A DNA stretch of 64,000 nucleotides, taken from the NCBI GenBank assembly GCA_965240365.1, contig OZ251218.1, forward strand, positions 186,001-250,000, read 5' to 3'. The position numbers and the translations under genes are program-made. The notes below the pieces were generated by a model. It searched no databases and was not told the DNA's origin. It worked only from the letters and a program-made list of their open reading frames with translations. Source of the DNA: G965240365 sp965240365 (GTDB taxonomy: Bacteria; Pseudomonadota; Gammaproteobacteria; Eutrophobiales; Eutrophobiaceae). Below, piece after piece: positions 56,238-64,000 of the stretch (the stretch's first letter is position 1; each line of letters opens with the position of its first letter).

Positions 56238-57431
56238 TCAAAGTCTGGCCCGCTGGTCCATAAGCGAAAATCCGCACAGCGGCCTGTTATAGTGTTTACT
56301 CAGGGCGATGACCTTAAACCGCTCCCCCATTTCATCCGGCAGGGTCAGCATTTTGAGTTGTTGCGCGCGCGCCGTTCGGGTCTTGATGTCCATGTTGTTT
56401 ATATCGGCAACAAAATCCTGCAAGCCGTTTGCCAGCAAAAAATACATCTGGGTGGTATAACCGCTGACAGAGAGATCGAATCGGCAGGCGGCAACGGCCA
56501 CGGCCGTAAAATCCACCGGCGCGCTGATATCCTGCAGGCCGGGATAATAAAATGGATCGCCATGCGCATGATGGCGGTAGTGACATAATAAACGGCCGGC
56601 CGTATATTGCGGCTGATAATATTCATGGCCGGAGTGACCATAGTCAATGAGCAGGATCACGCCCTGGGCCAAAGATGTCTGCACGGCGTTTAACCAGTCG
56701 TCCAGACCGGGATTAAATTCGGAGATATAGCCCCCCGGCAACGGTGTTTTCAAGCGTTGCTCAAGTTGTCGCAGGGCCTCTGTCAGGGCCGCCGCGGCCG
56801 GCCGCTGTCGCCATAAAAAGGCGCGCCCGGCGTGGCTGACCCGCAGTTCATAATAATCCGCGCCGTCCTTGCCGAAACGGCAGACCGGCAGGGCATCCAG
56901 CACTTCGTTGGCAATGATGATGCCGTTGAATGTCTGCCGGGGCAAACTATCCAGCCAGACCACCCGCTCCAGCAGGTGCGGCGCACGGTCATGCAGCAAC
57001 GCCTGTTGCCGTTGCTTCAGATCCGCGCTCGGTTCAAGGATCCGGTAAGCCTCGGGCAGGGCGTCCTGTCTCTCAAGTTCCAGCAGGATATCGGCGGCCA
57101 TGCGGGCCGTGCCGGCGCCCAGTTCCAGGATAAACCCTTTATCGAGTTGCCCGAGGATTTCAACACATTGTCTGGCCAGGCAACGGGAAAAGAGCGGCGA
57201 GACTTCCGGGGCCGTAATAAAATCACCGCCTTTGCCAATCTTGCATGAACCGGCGCTGTAATAACCGAGGCCGGGTTCATATAAACAGGCGGCCATGTAT
57301 TGTTCAAAACCGATGCTCCCGCCCGAGTCATCGATCACGTCCCGGATGTATTGCGAGAGCCGTTGGCTGTGACGCAATGCGTCTTGATCAGGGATCGGCC
57401 ATGCCGATTTATCGGCCTTGAATTGTGTCAT
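56238..57431 (-). CDS. MidA/NDUFAF7-family SAM-dependent methyltransferase
   Basis: The 397-residue protein has conserved COG1565 stretches: GSIGFEQYMAACLYEPGLGY, GDFITAPEVSPLFSRCLA, a SAM-binding LELGAGTARMAADIL and IIANEVLDALPV. In eukaryotes the homologue NDUFAF7 methylates an arginine of complex I; bacterial function is less clear. The divergent neighbour is the pteridine reductase-like gene. Confidence 0.9.
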   Translation of the reverse strand: MTQFKADKSAWPIPDQDALRHSQRLSQYIRDVIDDSGGSIGFEQYMAACLYEPGLGYYSAGSCKIGKGGDFITAPEVSPLFSRCLARQCVEILGQLDKGFILELGAGTARMAADILLELERQDALPEAYRILEPSADLKQRQQALLHDRAPHLLERVVWLDSLPRQTFNGIIIANEVLDALPVCRFGKDGADYYELRVSHAGRAFLWRQRPAAAALTEALRQLEQRLKTPLPGGYISEFNPGLDDWLNAVQTSLAQGVILLIDYGHSGHEYYQPQYTAGRLLCHYRHHAHGDPFYYPGLQDISAPVDFTAVAVAACRFDLSVSGYTTQMYFLLANGLQDFVADINNMDIKTRTARAQQLKMLTLPDEMGERFKVIALSKHYNRPLCGFSLMDQRARL

Positions 57432-57518
57432 GACGCTTTCATGTTATGCTGCCTGGCGGGCGAATCAAGGTATGAGCGGATCACTTTTAATCATTTATTT
57501 AACCCGAGGAGCGCTGGC

Positions 57519-58247
57519 TTGAACAATAAAACTGTTTTAATCACGGGCGCGGCCAAACGCATTGGCGCAACGATGGCGGAGCATCTGCATCAGTCCGGCA
57601 TGGATGTCATTGTTCATTACAATAACTCCGCCAGAGAGGCCGAGGCGCTTGCCGCCAGGCTCAACGGGCTGCGCCATGATTCAGCCGCCACCATCCAGGC
57701 CGATCTGAAACACGGGCAGGATTATACGGCCGTGATGGCGGCCGCGCTGGCCTTCAAGGGCAGGCTGGACGCGCTGATCAACAATGCCTCCGCCTTCTAT
57801 CCGACACCGATAACTACGCTTACGGGCGATGACTGGGATACGCTTATCAATACCAATCTCAAGGCGCCGCTATTTCTGGCCCAACAGGCCGCCCCGGCCC
57901 TGCACGAAAATAAAGGCTGCATCATTAATATTACCGATATTCATGCCTGCCGGCCTTTGGAGGCGCACCCGGTCTATTGCGTGGCCAAGGCCGGTCTGGT
58001 TATGCTGACCAAATCCCTGGCCAGGGAACTTGCGCCCATTCGGGTCAATGCCATAGCGCCGGGCGCGATTACCTGGCCGCAGGCAATGGATGAATCCGCC
58101 CGGCAGGCCATACTGGACCGGGTCGCCTTGAAGAAAACCGGCAAGGCAGAGGATATTGCGAAGACCGCCGCGTTTTTGATCAGGGACGCCGGTTATATTA
58201 CCGGCCAGATTATCGCCGTGGATGGCGGCCGCACCCTGTATTCCTGA
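57519..58247 (+). CDS. Pteridine reductase-like short-chain dehydrogenase
   Basis: The start is the TTG at 57519, chosen because GAGGAG lies seven bases upstream and the frame begins NNKTVLITGAAKRIGATMAE there; this gives 242 residues. The SDR signature has the TGAAKRIG cofactor motif with the basic residue of NADPH enzymes, DALINNASAFYPTP, and YCVAKAGLVML with Tyr and Lys. The RIG motif and folate gene neighbours (folK, folB) point to a FolM/PTR1-like dihydromonapterin or dihydrofolate reductase. Confidence 0.85.
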   Translation: MNNKTVLITGAAKRIGATMAEHLHQSGMDVIVHYNNSAREAEALAARLNGLRHDSAATIQADLKHGQDYTAVMAAALAFKGRLDALINNASAFYPTPITTLTGDDWDTLINTNLKAPLFLAQQAAPALHENKGCIINITDIHACRPLEAHPVYCVAKAGLVMLTKSLARELAPIRVNAIAPGAITWPQAMDESARQAILDRVALKKTGKAEDIAKTAAFLIRDAGYITGQIIAVDGGRTLYS

Positions 58248-58264
58248 ATATGTTCAAAACCGCC

Positions 58265-58678
58265 TTAAAAAAAAGCCGGGAACTCGCTGTCAATAAACCA
58301 TTGCCCGGTGTCCTGATTGACCCACCATTTATATTCCGGTTTTAACTCCTTAACCGTGCCCTGCGTTTTGATATAGTAGGAAATAATATACTTCACCTTT
58401 GCCTCGGTGTGGTCTTCGTTGAGGATCTTTTGGGTCTGCTTGACCCCCGTCACGCTGACCTCGGTCAGCCGCTCCAGGTCCTCCGCCGGCCGCGTGCCGT
58501 CAGGCGACACATGGTAATCGTAGGCAGCCTGATATTGCGCCCAGCGCAGGGCCACTTCGTAACTGGTCATGGCCTTTTCCAGGCTGGTGACGCGCTTTTT
58601 TTTGGCGTATCTGTCACAACCCGTGATCGCCACCAGTAAAAAGATAAGCAAATAGACAGGCAGAATTCTGGCGCTCAT
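58265..58678 (-). CDS. Hypothetical lipoprotein
   Basis: A 137-residue protein with a lipoprotein signal peptide (ILPVYLLIFLLVAITGCD; lipobox AITGC, mature start at the Cys). The body has a short basic helix and a mixed alpha/beta tail with YKWWVNQDTGQWFIDSEFP. It could be an outer-membrane or inner-membrane lipoprotein exposed to the periplasm. No named family was recognised. It is convergent with the preceding reductase. Confidence 0.75.
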   Translation of the reverse strand: MSARILPVYLLIFLLVAITGCDRYAKKKRVTSLEKAMTSYEVALRWAQYQAAYDYHVSPDGTRPAEDLERLTEVSVTGVKQTQKILNEDHTEAKVKYIISYYIKTQGTVKELKPEYKWWVNQDTGQWFIDSEFPAFF

Positions 58679-58756
58679 GGTAAAACCGCTGTTCTGAACA
58701 TGGGGCTATTATCACAGTCTTCTGAAAAAAATACCATATAAAACCAGGGGGGCGCA

Positions 58757-59246
58757 CAGGGTCACCTCATCTAAAATAAGGCGTCAGTTATCCTGGCCAC
58801 GGTATCGTTGGTATCGCTCATAATGCGCCTATCGCCCCCGCCGTCATTCCGGCGAAGGCCGGAATCCAGTGGTTTATGAAATACATTCCCGCGGGCGGGA
58901 ATGACAATTAGATAGAACTGGCGCTCATTTCACATCCCGGCCCGCCCTCCTGGATTCCGGCCTTCGCCGGGCGGCTACGGGCATCCTCGGCAGCCTGTTC
59001 CTGACGCTGCTCTACCACCTACATCCCTGTAGGCGTGCCCTCACGCCGCATACAGGACATCCTATCCATAAATGACGACGGGGTGTTGTTTTGGCTTTCC
59101 GTCATCCTGTCTGTCTGCAACAGGCAGGGCTTTAGCAGGAATGCAGGGCCACCTCATCTAAAATAAGGCTCAGGTATCCTGGACACGGTATCGTTAGTAT
59201 CGCTCATATCGCCCGCTATGTTAGCAATTTAGATAAGGTGACCCTG
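58757..59246. repeat. Family B dispersed repeats, copies B5 and B6
   Basis: B5 starts at 58757 (CAGGGTCACCTCATCTAAAA) and continues through the 'ataatgcgcctatcgccccc' segment and several REP-like hairpins to about 59134. B6, 59144-59246, is a compact complete form: its ends CAGGGCCACCTCATCTAAAA and (complement) CAGGGTCACCTTATCTAAAT are inverted repeats around a core of CACGGTATCGTTAGTATCG. The block is largely the reverse complement of B1. No gene lies in 58679-59266. Confidence 0.65.
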
Positions 59247-59266
59247 GGCATGAACCGGAAACTGTA

Positions 59267-59761
59267 TTAACGGCCCACATCAAAATCGATCTGTTTTATA
59301 TCATCCCGGTCAAACTCAAACGCCTGCCATATCTCCGTGACGGTTTTCCCGCTCCGCGGGTGGATTAAATCCGGCGCCAGATCGAACAGCGGCTTGATTA
59401 CAAACGCATATTTTGTAATGTCTGCCCGTGGGATTTTATGTTGCGCAGAAATAAGATCGCCATAAAGCAATAAATCAATATCCAGCGTGCGCGCCGAAAA
59501 GCGGTCTTCATCCCGGCGCCGGCCATGTTCAAACTCGATCCGGCGCAAGCCGGTTTCCAGTTCGTCAACCGCCTGGCCGGTATCAAAGGCCGCGACCAGA
59601 TTAAAAAAATCATCACCCTCAAAACCGATCGCGCGCGCCTGATACACGGGCGACACGGTTAATTTGCCATAATACCGGGTCAGCGCGGCCAGACCGCCGC
59701 GGATATTTTTTTTGCGCTCGATATTGCTGCCAATACCGACATAGACCCGGACCGTCTTCAT
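59267..59761 (-). CDS. folK: 2-amino-4-hydroxy-6-hydroxymethyldihydropteridine pyrophosphokinase
   Basis: The 164-residue protein begins VYVGIGSNIERKKNI and carries the HPPK signature RFSARTLDIDLLLYGD with the Mg-binding Asp pair, then HPR near the end. It transfers pyrophosphate from ATP to the pterin in folate synthesis. The start overlaps the folB stop by 4 bp, so folB-folK form an operon. Confidence 0.94.
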   Translation of the reverse strand: MKTVRVYVGIGSNIERKKNIRGGLAALTRYYGKLTVSPVYQARAIGFEGDDFFNLVAAFDTGQAVDELETGLRRIEFEHGRRRDEDRFSARTLDIDLLLYGDLISAQHKIPRADITKYAFVIKPLFDLAPDLIHPRSGKTVTEIWQAFEFDRDDIKQIDFDVGR

Positions 59762-60114
59762 GTCTTTTTGCCACGCTCAATGATAACGCCGACATCCCGC
59801 ACATAGCGGACCGCCCCCTTTTTATTCAGCGTTAAGCGACACCAGGGCACGTTAAACTCGGTCAATATAATTTCGGTAATCCGCTCGGCCAGGGTTTCCA
59901 CCAGTTCAAACTCGCTTTGCTCCACAAAACGGATTATGCGCTTGGCCACCGATTTATAATTCAGGGTATCCTCAATATTATCGCTGTTTGCGGCCTGACT
60001 GATATCGGCGGCCATCTCCAGATCCAGGATGATAGTCTGTTTCATCCGGCGCTCCCAATCGTAGATACCGATCACGGCGTCAATTCTAAGATCACGTAAA
60101 TAAATAATATCCAT
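59758..60114 (-). CDS. folB: Dihydroneopterin aldolase
   Basis: The start is the ATG at 60114 (MDIIYLRDLRIDAVIGIYDW), giving 118 residues, the normal length; the longer frame upstream adds no family sequence. Visible are WERRMKQTIILDLEM, DTLNYKSVAKRI and the ETLAERITEIIL region with the catalytic Glu. It cleaves dihydroneopterin to the FolK substrate. The interval 60115-60318 contains nothing recognised. Confidence 0.94.
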   Translation of the reverse strand: MDIIYLRDLRIDAVIGIYDWERRMKQTIILDLEMAADISQAANSDNIEDTLNYKSVAKRIIRFVEQSEFELVETLAERITEIILTEFNVPWCRLTLNKKGAVRYVRDVGVIIERGKKT

Positions 60115-60318
60115 TACTTTTATGTCTCTGTTTTTGCGGCTGTTACATTGGCAAAGCGGCCACCGAGTTCTCGGATCATCCCACATCGTTATCTTGAAAC
60201 GGCGCTCGGCGTGACGCCAGGCGATTCACGATTTAGCTCAAAGGCGGACGGATTCACTGGGCTCTATGCACCACCTGAATTTGCCACCGCCTTCTATAGA
60301 AACAATCGTGCGGGATCA

Positions 60319-60717
60319 CTATCCGGTTGGTTTTGCGTCATAGCAGACGAAGGCGAGTTTATTGCCATCTGGATCCCGCACATAAGCGCCATAAAAGCCT
60401 TCCCCATATTGCGGGCGAAAGCCCGGTTTGCCCTCTTCCGATCCGCCCGCGCGCATGGCGATCTCGTAAAGACGGTCGATCATCGCGGGACCTGCGGCAA
60501 GAAACGCCGTCATCGCGCCATTACCAACGCCAGCCGGCTGCTTGTCGAACGGATAGCCCGTAAAGAAGCGCGGCGCGGTTTCGTTGGCCTTGTCTCCCCA
60601 TGAAGCCGATTGTTCGTCTCGCCAGCATTGGTCCCATCCCATTGCGCTGAAAAGCGGATCGTAAAAGCGGAGGGACCGTTCCAGGTCCTGTGTGCCGACC
60701 ATCGTGTATCCTATCAT
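60319..60717 (-). CDS. VOC-family (glyoxalase/dioxygenase superfamily) protein
   Basis: The start is the ATG at 60717 (MIGYTMVGTQDLERSLRFYD), the usual opening of this group, giving 132 residues. Conserved parts are YDPLFSAMGW, PFDKQPAGVGNGAMTAFLA and YGAYVRDPDGNKLAFVCY. Members bind a divalent metal or act as resistance or lyase proteins; substrate unknown. It is divergent from plsY. Confidence 0.85.
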   Translation of the reverse strand: MIGYTMVGTQDLERSLRFYDPLFSAMGWDQCWRDEQSASWGDKANETAPRFFTGYPFDKQPAGVGNGAMTAFLAAGPAMIDRLYEIAMRAGGSEEGKPGFRPQYGEGFYGAYVRDPDGNKLAFVCYDAKPTG

Positions 60718-60857
60718 TGCGCTCGCTCCTTCCGGCGATGTCTCGCTTACCACCAACCATACCTCAACAGCCTTGATTAAAGCGTACACGTTGCGGCCTG
60801 TGCGGTAAAATGTCAACCAGGCTTCCCAATCACCCACGCCACGACTGAATACGATCA

Positions 60858-61457
60858 ATGGACAGTATGACCACCGATATATTACTTGTCATCCTCGCTT
60901 ATTTAATGGGTTCGGTGGCATCGGCCATCCTGATCTGCAAACTGCTCGGTTGCGCGGATCCCAGAACGCGGGGTTCCGGCAACCCGGGCGCGACCAATGT
61001 CATGCGGCTGTATGGCAAAAAGGCGGCGCTGCTGACCCTGGCCGGCGATGTGCTGAAGGGCGTTATCCCCGTTTTGCTGGCCAGGGCCCTGTCCGATAAT
61101 GCCACGACCCATGCGCTGGCCGGCCTCGCCGCGTTTGCCGGCCATTTATTGCCGGTATTTTTCAGATTCAGGGGCGGCAAGGGCGTCGCCACGCTGATCG
61201 GCGTGCTGTTTGCCACCCACTGGCTGTTAGGCATGGCTTATGTTACAAGCTGGCTGATCACCGCCGCTATTTTCCGTTACTCTTCGCTGGCGGCGCTTTG
61301 CGCGGCCGTGCTTACCCCGTTCTGCTCCTGGTTGATACTGCAAAACCCCGGCTTTCTGGCGATCCATGTATTGATGGCGGGCCTGTTGATCTGGCGTCAC
61401 CAGGCCAATATCCGCAAGCTGATCAGCGGCACGGAAAGCAAGATTGGGGCCGGATGA
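60858..61457 (+). CDS. plsY: Acyl-phosphate:glycerol-3-phosphate acyltransferase
   Basis: The 199-residue membrane protein has the family motifs GSVASAILICKLLGCADPR, GSGNPGATNVMRLYGK and HLLPVFFRFRGGKGVATL, with about five helices. It makes lysophosphatidic acid from acyl phosphate (PlsX/Y pathway). An ATG three codons later (60867) is an alternative start. Element A4 follows 55 bp after the stop. Confidence 0.95.
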   Translation: MDSMTTDILLVILAYLMGSVASAILICKLLGCADPRTRGSGNPGATNVMRLYGKKAALLTLAGDVLKGVIPVLLARALSDNATTHALAGLAAFAGHLLPVFFRFRGGKGVATLIGVLFATHWLLGMAYVTSWLITAAIFRYSSLAALCAAVLTPFCSWLILQNPGFLAIHVLMAGLLIWRHQANIRKLISGTESKIGAG

Positions 61458-61512
61458 AGCGGGCCTGCCGTTCCGCCCGCCGGGCCGGCATAGCGCGCGG
61501 CGCGACCCTTAA

Positions 61513-61712
61513 GGAAGCTCTGAATAAATCCATCCTGGATTTCCCTGCCTGCTGCAGGCAGGTCAGAGCACGCAAGGTGAAAATGCGATTTTCACCTTGC
61601 TTCAAAATCAATGACTTGCATCATTGCCAAGTTATTGATTCTGGGGCGGTACGCCTGCCTGCAGCAGGCAGGTCCCTGTACCGCAGGAAACTCTGATTCA
61701 ATCAGAGTTTCC
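61513..61712. mobile_element. Family A miniature inverted-repeat element, copy A4
   Basis: A 200-bp copy in the opposite orientation to A1-A3: it starts GGAAGCTCTGAATAAATCC and ends GATTCAATCAGAGTTTCC. A perfect TTAA duplication flanks it (61509-61512 and 61713-61716). The TAA stop codon of phrB lies within the right TTAA, so the insertion fell exactly at the end of that gene without changing it. Confidence 0.82.
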
Positions 61713-63164
61713 TTAAGCCTCTTTCTTGATCTGCCGGAAGGCTGCCAGCGCCCTGACGCGCGCCGCGCTGTGTTCGACCAGCGGCAGCGGGTAATTCTCG
61801 CCCAGGCGGACTCCGGCGTCCGCCAATACCGGGGCCGGCGCCAGCCACGGCTCATGCAGATATTTTGTCGGGAGCTTTTTCAGTTCAGGCGCCCACTTTC
61901 TGATATAAATCCCCTCGGGATCAAATTTTTTCCCCTGTAATATCGGGTTAAATATTCTGAAGTAGGGCGCGGCATCCGCGCCGGAACCCGCGACCCATTG
62001 CCAACTGGCGGCATTATTGGCGAGATCGGCATCGACCAGGGTATCCCAAAACCACGCCTCGCCCTCGCGCCAGTGAATCAGCAGATGCTTGACCAGAAAC
62101 GAGGCCGTGACCATACGCACCCGATTGTGCATCCAGCCGGTCTGCCAAAGCTGCCGCATACCCGCATCGACCAGCGGGTAGCCGCACAGGCCCCGCTGCC
62201 ATGCCGCCAGCGCCCCGGCATCCGGCGCCCAGGGGAATTCGGCAAATTCAGGGCGAAAAGGCTTTTCCGGCAGGGTGGGCCAGTGAAACAAAAGATGCGT
62301 TGAAAATTCACGCCAGCCCAGTTCGCGTAAAAAGGCCATAGCGCTTTTTCTCGCGGCCGGCGGCTTGATCCGCGCTTGGGTCTGCCGCCAGACTCTGGCG
62401 GGCGCAATCTCGCCAAAATGCAAGTGTGGCGACAGGCAGGACGTGCCGTCCCGATCCGGCCGGTTCCGCTCCGCGTCATAGTCTGCCGCCGCCCCGTCCA
62501 GAAATTTATCCAGCGCCAGACTGGCGCCCTTCTCGCCCGGCCGCCAGGTTTGCCGCAAGCCGGCCGCCCAGTCCGGCTTGCCCGGCAGCAGGCCCCAACT
62601 GGCCAGCGCCTCGGACTCAAGACCGGCTTCATTGAAGCCCGGAATCTTATCCGGGCAAGACCCGGCGGGATAAGGCCCGGCCTCGGCCAGACAGGCCCGC
62701 CAGAACGGCGTAAAGACTTTATAGGGCAAACCGGAAGCCTGGGCGATCTGCTCCGGTTCAAACAACAAATAACCCGCGAAACGCTTTACCTCAATCTTGT
62801 CGTGATAGCGCGCATGGATGTCTTCTTCCACCCCGCGCGCCGCCGGTTCATAGCCGCGGCTGAAATAAAGCCGCTTGACCCCGGCCGCGGCGATGATCTC
62901 GTCCAGGATATTCAAGGTCCGGCCCTTGCGCAGGATGAGCCTGCCGCCCCGCGCCGCAATATCTTCCGCCAATGCCCGCAAACTGTGATGCAGCCACCAA
63001 CGGCTGGCGCCGCCGATGCCCCGCTTTTTATCATCCAGCACGGTCTGATCGAGAATATACAACAGAATCAAGGGCTGCCCGCTTTTACAGGCGGCCGCCA
63101 GGGCCGCATTGTCATTCAGGCGCAGATCGTTGCGAAACAGAAAAAGTGTGCTGTTGGTCAGCAT
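61713..63164 (-). CDS. phrB: Deoxyribodipyrimidine photolyase (class I)
   Basis: The 483-residue protein has an N-terminal antenna-binding Rossmann domain (LFLFRNDLRLNDNAALAAAC) and the C-terminal FAD domain: RELGWREFSTHLLFHWP, WMHNRVRMVTASFLVKHLL, and WQWVAGSGADAAPYFRIFNP, including Trp residues of the electron chain. It uses blue light to split cyclobutane pyrimidine dimers. The C-terminus (QIKKEA) meets the target duplication of A4. Confidence 0.94.
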   Translation of the reverse strand: MLTNSTLFLFRNDLRLNDNAALAAACKSGQPLILLYILDQTVLDDKKRGIGGASRWWLHHSLRALAEDIAARGGRLILRKGRTLNILDEIIAAAGVKRLYFSRGYEPAARGVEEDIHARYHDKIEVKRFAGYLLFEPEQIAQASGLPYKVFTPFWRACLAEAGPYPAGSCPDKIPGFNEAGLESEALASWGLLPGKPDWAAGLRQTWRPGEKGASLALDKFLDGAAADYDAERNRPDRDGTSCLSPHLHFGEIAPARVWRQTQARIKPPAARKSAMAFLRELGWREFSTHLLFHWPTLPEKPFRPEFAEFPWAPDAGALAAWQRGLCGYPLVDAGMRQLWQTGWMHNRVRMVTASFLVKHLLIHWREGEAWFWDTLVDADLANNAASWQWVAGSGADAAPYFRIFNPILQGKKFDPEGIYIRKWAPELKKLPTKYLHEPWLAPAPVLADAGVRLGENYPLPLVEHSAARVRALAAFRQIKKEA

Positions 63165-63591
63165 GGGTTTTCCGGATGAACAGCCATGCGCCCGGGCAAA
63201 ATACGGACGATCACTGTTATATGACTGTCAGAGCCGATGTCTGCGGCGAATGGAAAGCGGCGGCCGGCCTTGCTGAAATGGAAAATAATCACCGGTAAAA
63301 GATAAGCCACCATCAAGCACAATACAATCACTTCATTATCCGATCCGGCCCTGCCTGCCTGCTGAGGGCAGGTAAAATTTTGCGCCTCCAGCTACGCAAA
63401 TTTCGTCCTGGTCCCTGTCTGTCCACTCCGCCTTCCTGGATTCCTCAACCGCTTTTCAAGGATCATCAGGATATACCTATTACCCCCGTCGTCATTTATG
63501 GACAGGATGTTCTGTATGCGGCGACCTGCCTGTGGCAGGCAGACCGGAATGACGACACTAAAAATAATTTCCTGTTTTTATAAAAATAAAC
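63165..63591. other. Intergenic region with REP-like sequence
   Basis: No gene is supported. The right half has fragments of the dispersed repeats (CCTGCCTGCTGAGGGCAGG, CCGTCGTCATTTATGGACAG, and a CTGCCTGTGGCAGGCAG hairpin near 63526). An AAAATTTTGCG/CGCAAATTT inverted pair lies near 63374-63402. Confidence 0.45.
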
Positions 63592-63620
63592 TTGCGAATC
63601 ATTTCAACTGCTTCTATAAT
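63592..63620 (+). promoter_or_regulatory. Sigma-70-type promoter of the TonB receptor gene
   Basis: TTGCGA at 63592-63597 and a perfect TATAAT at 63615-63620 are separated by 17 bp, in AT-rich DNA. The start codon follows 42 bp downstream behind a GAGGA site. No clear Fur box was seen. Confidence 0.6.
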
Positions 63621-63661
63621 TACCGTTTTTCTAATTAACCAAAAGACACGAGGACGTCCCA

Positions 63662-64000
63662 ATGAAAACACTTTCAAACATGCTGCTTATGCTTACCCTC
63701 AGCGCGCCTCTGTTCGCCAACAACATTACCCCCCCCCCCCCCCCCCCCCGAAAAATTAGCTAAGAACTCCAGCACACAAGACTTTCCGGGCATCGGCCAA
63801 ACCTTTAATTCAACCGTTACCACCGCCAACAACACCCCGCTCATCGCGGACGCAACAGCCAATACCAAACCCGAATCCAAAGAAGAAGAACCTGAAATGT
63901 TGCCGCCCCTCACGGTAGAAGGGGAGGCACAATCGGCGCAGCCGTGGTTGTCCGGCGATGCCGAAAAGGCGTATCGCGTGGAAGACGCCAATGTTGGTGT
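63662..64000 (+). CDS. TonB-dependent receptor N-terminus, out of frame at a poly-C tract
   Basis: The ATG at 63662 opens a signal peptide (MKTLSNMLLMLTLSAPLFAN). The frame enters a run of 21 C and then stops at a TAA at 63761-63763. One frame over, the sequence is open to the window edge: EKLAKNSSTQDFPGIGQTFN through EPEMLPPLTVEGEAQSAQ to LSGDAEKAYRVEDANVG. The last part resembles the TonB-box/plug start of outer-membrane receptors. With 20 or 23 C the two parts would join. The call as a TonB receptor rests on about 80 residues and should be held with moderate confidence. Confidence 0.65.
63729..63749 (+). repeat. 21-base poly-C tract, putative phase-variation switch
   Basis: An uninterrupted run of C just after the signal-peptide codons. 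Such runs change length by slipped-strand pairing during replication. Length 21 gives an early stop; 20 or 23 would give a continuous protein. Homopolymer length may be read wrongly by sequencing, so the state in the cell may be mixed. Confidence 0.85.

Noticed and set aside
57300..57518. Longer N-terminus for the pteridine reductase-like gene
   Set aside because: The extra residues overlap midA on the other strand and lie before the ribosome-binding site; the SDR fold begins at the TTG at 57519.

Overview
The window looks like a chromosomal segment of a gammaproteobacterium with a GC-rich core. The order gyrA-serC-pheA-hisC-tyrA-aroA-cmk-rpsA-ihfB-lapA-lapB is the usual gammaproteobacterial block. 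LapA/LapB, CsiV next to mfd, slt next to cca, and the folM/folK/folB/plsY neighbourhood agree. No rRNA, tRNA or CRISPR array was recognised. Several features suggest a host-associated or otherwise accessory-rich genome losing genes: eukaryote-like repeat proteins (TPR, DUF4116, a STAND ATPase with TPRs), several dispersed miniature elements, an IS, and many gene remnants.

Layout. 0-24 kb: ettA, methylthioadenosine salvage genes (mtaD, mtnA), gyrA, the serine/aromatic amino acid block, rpsA, ihfB, lapAB, a decaying TPR gene patched with pieces of lapB, mfd and csiV. 24-28 kb: an IS4-family element, a class I amidotransferase, a molybdoenzyme remnant and a YeiH-type transporter. 28-35 kb: cluster 1 (minus strand), a presumed catabolic operon: flavin reductase, aldehyde dehydrogenase, luciferase-like (LLM) monooxygenase, DUF1185 protein, alpha/beta-hydrolase remnant, TPP enzyme, carboxymuconolactone-decarboxylase-like protein and a glutamine synthetase tail, with a divergent LysR regulator. 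35-38.5 kb: a higBA module broken by a TA-flanked miniature element and by truncation, then a protein of DUF4116-type repeats. 38.7-46.3 kb: slt, an NDUFA9-like protein, a STAND/TPR ATPase and cca. 46.3-55.4 kb: cluster 2: GntR regulator, DUF1185 protein, alpha/beta hydrolase, flavin reductase with a Nudix-like tail, an LLM remnant, aldehyde dehydrogenase and a polyamine-type ABC transporter. 55.4-63.2 kb: uppP, midA, a pteridine-reductase-like SDR, folK, folB, plsY, phrB. 63.6-64 kb: the start of a TonB-dependent receptor carrying a 21-C tract.

Main observations. (1) Clusters 1 and 2 share five gene families and have suffered complementary internal deletions: cluster 1 keeps the LLM monooxygenase and has lost the hydrolase, cluster 2 the reverse. 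Between them they retain one intact copy of each and may work as one split pathway whose substrate is unknown. (2) The terminal receptor gene has a poly-C tract whose present length puts it out of frame, as expected of a phase-variable surface receptor in the OFF state. (3) A 264-bp miniature element sits in higA with a TA duplication; removing it restores the antitoxin frame exactly. (4) A family with about 20-bp inverted ends and mostly 4-bp A/T target duplications occurs four times and has supplied the C-terminus of MtaD. (5) Pieces of the lapB 3' end lie inside the neighbouring TPR gene, which is either a gene-conversion patchwork or an assembly artefact.
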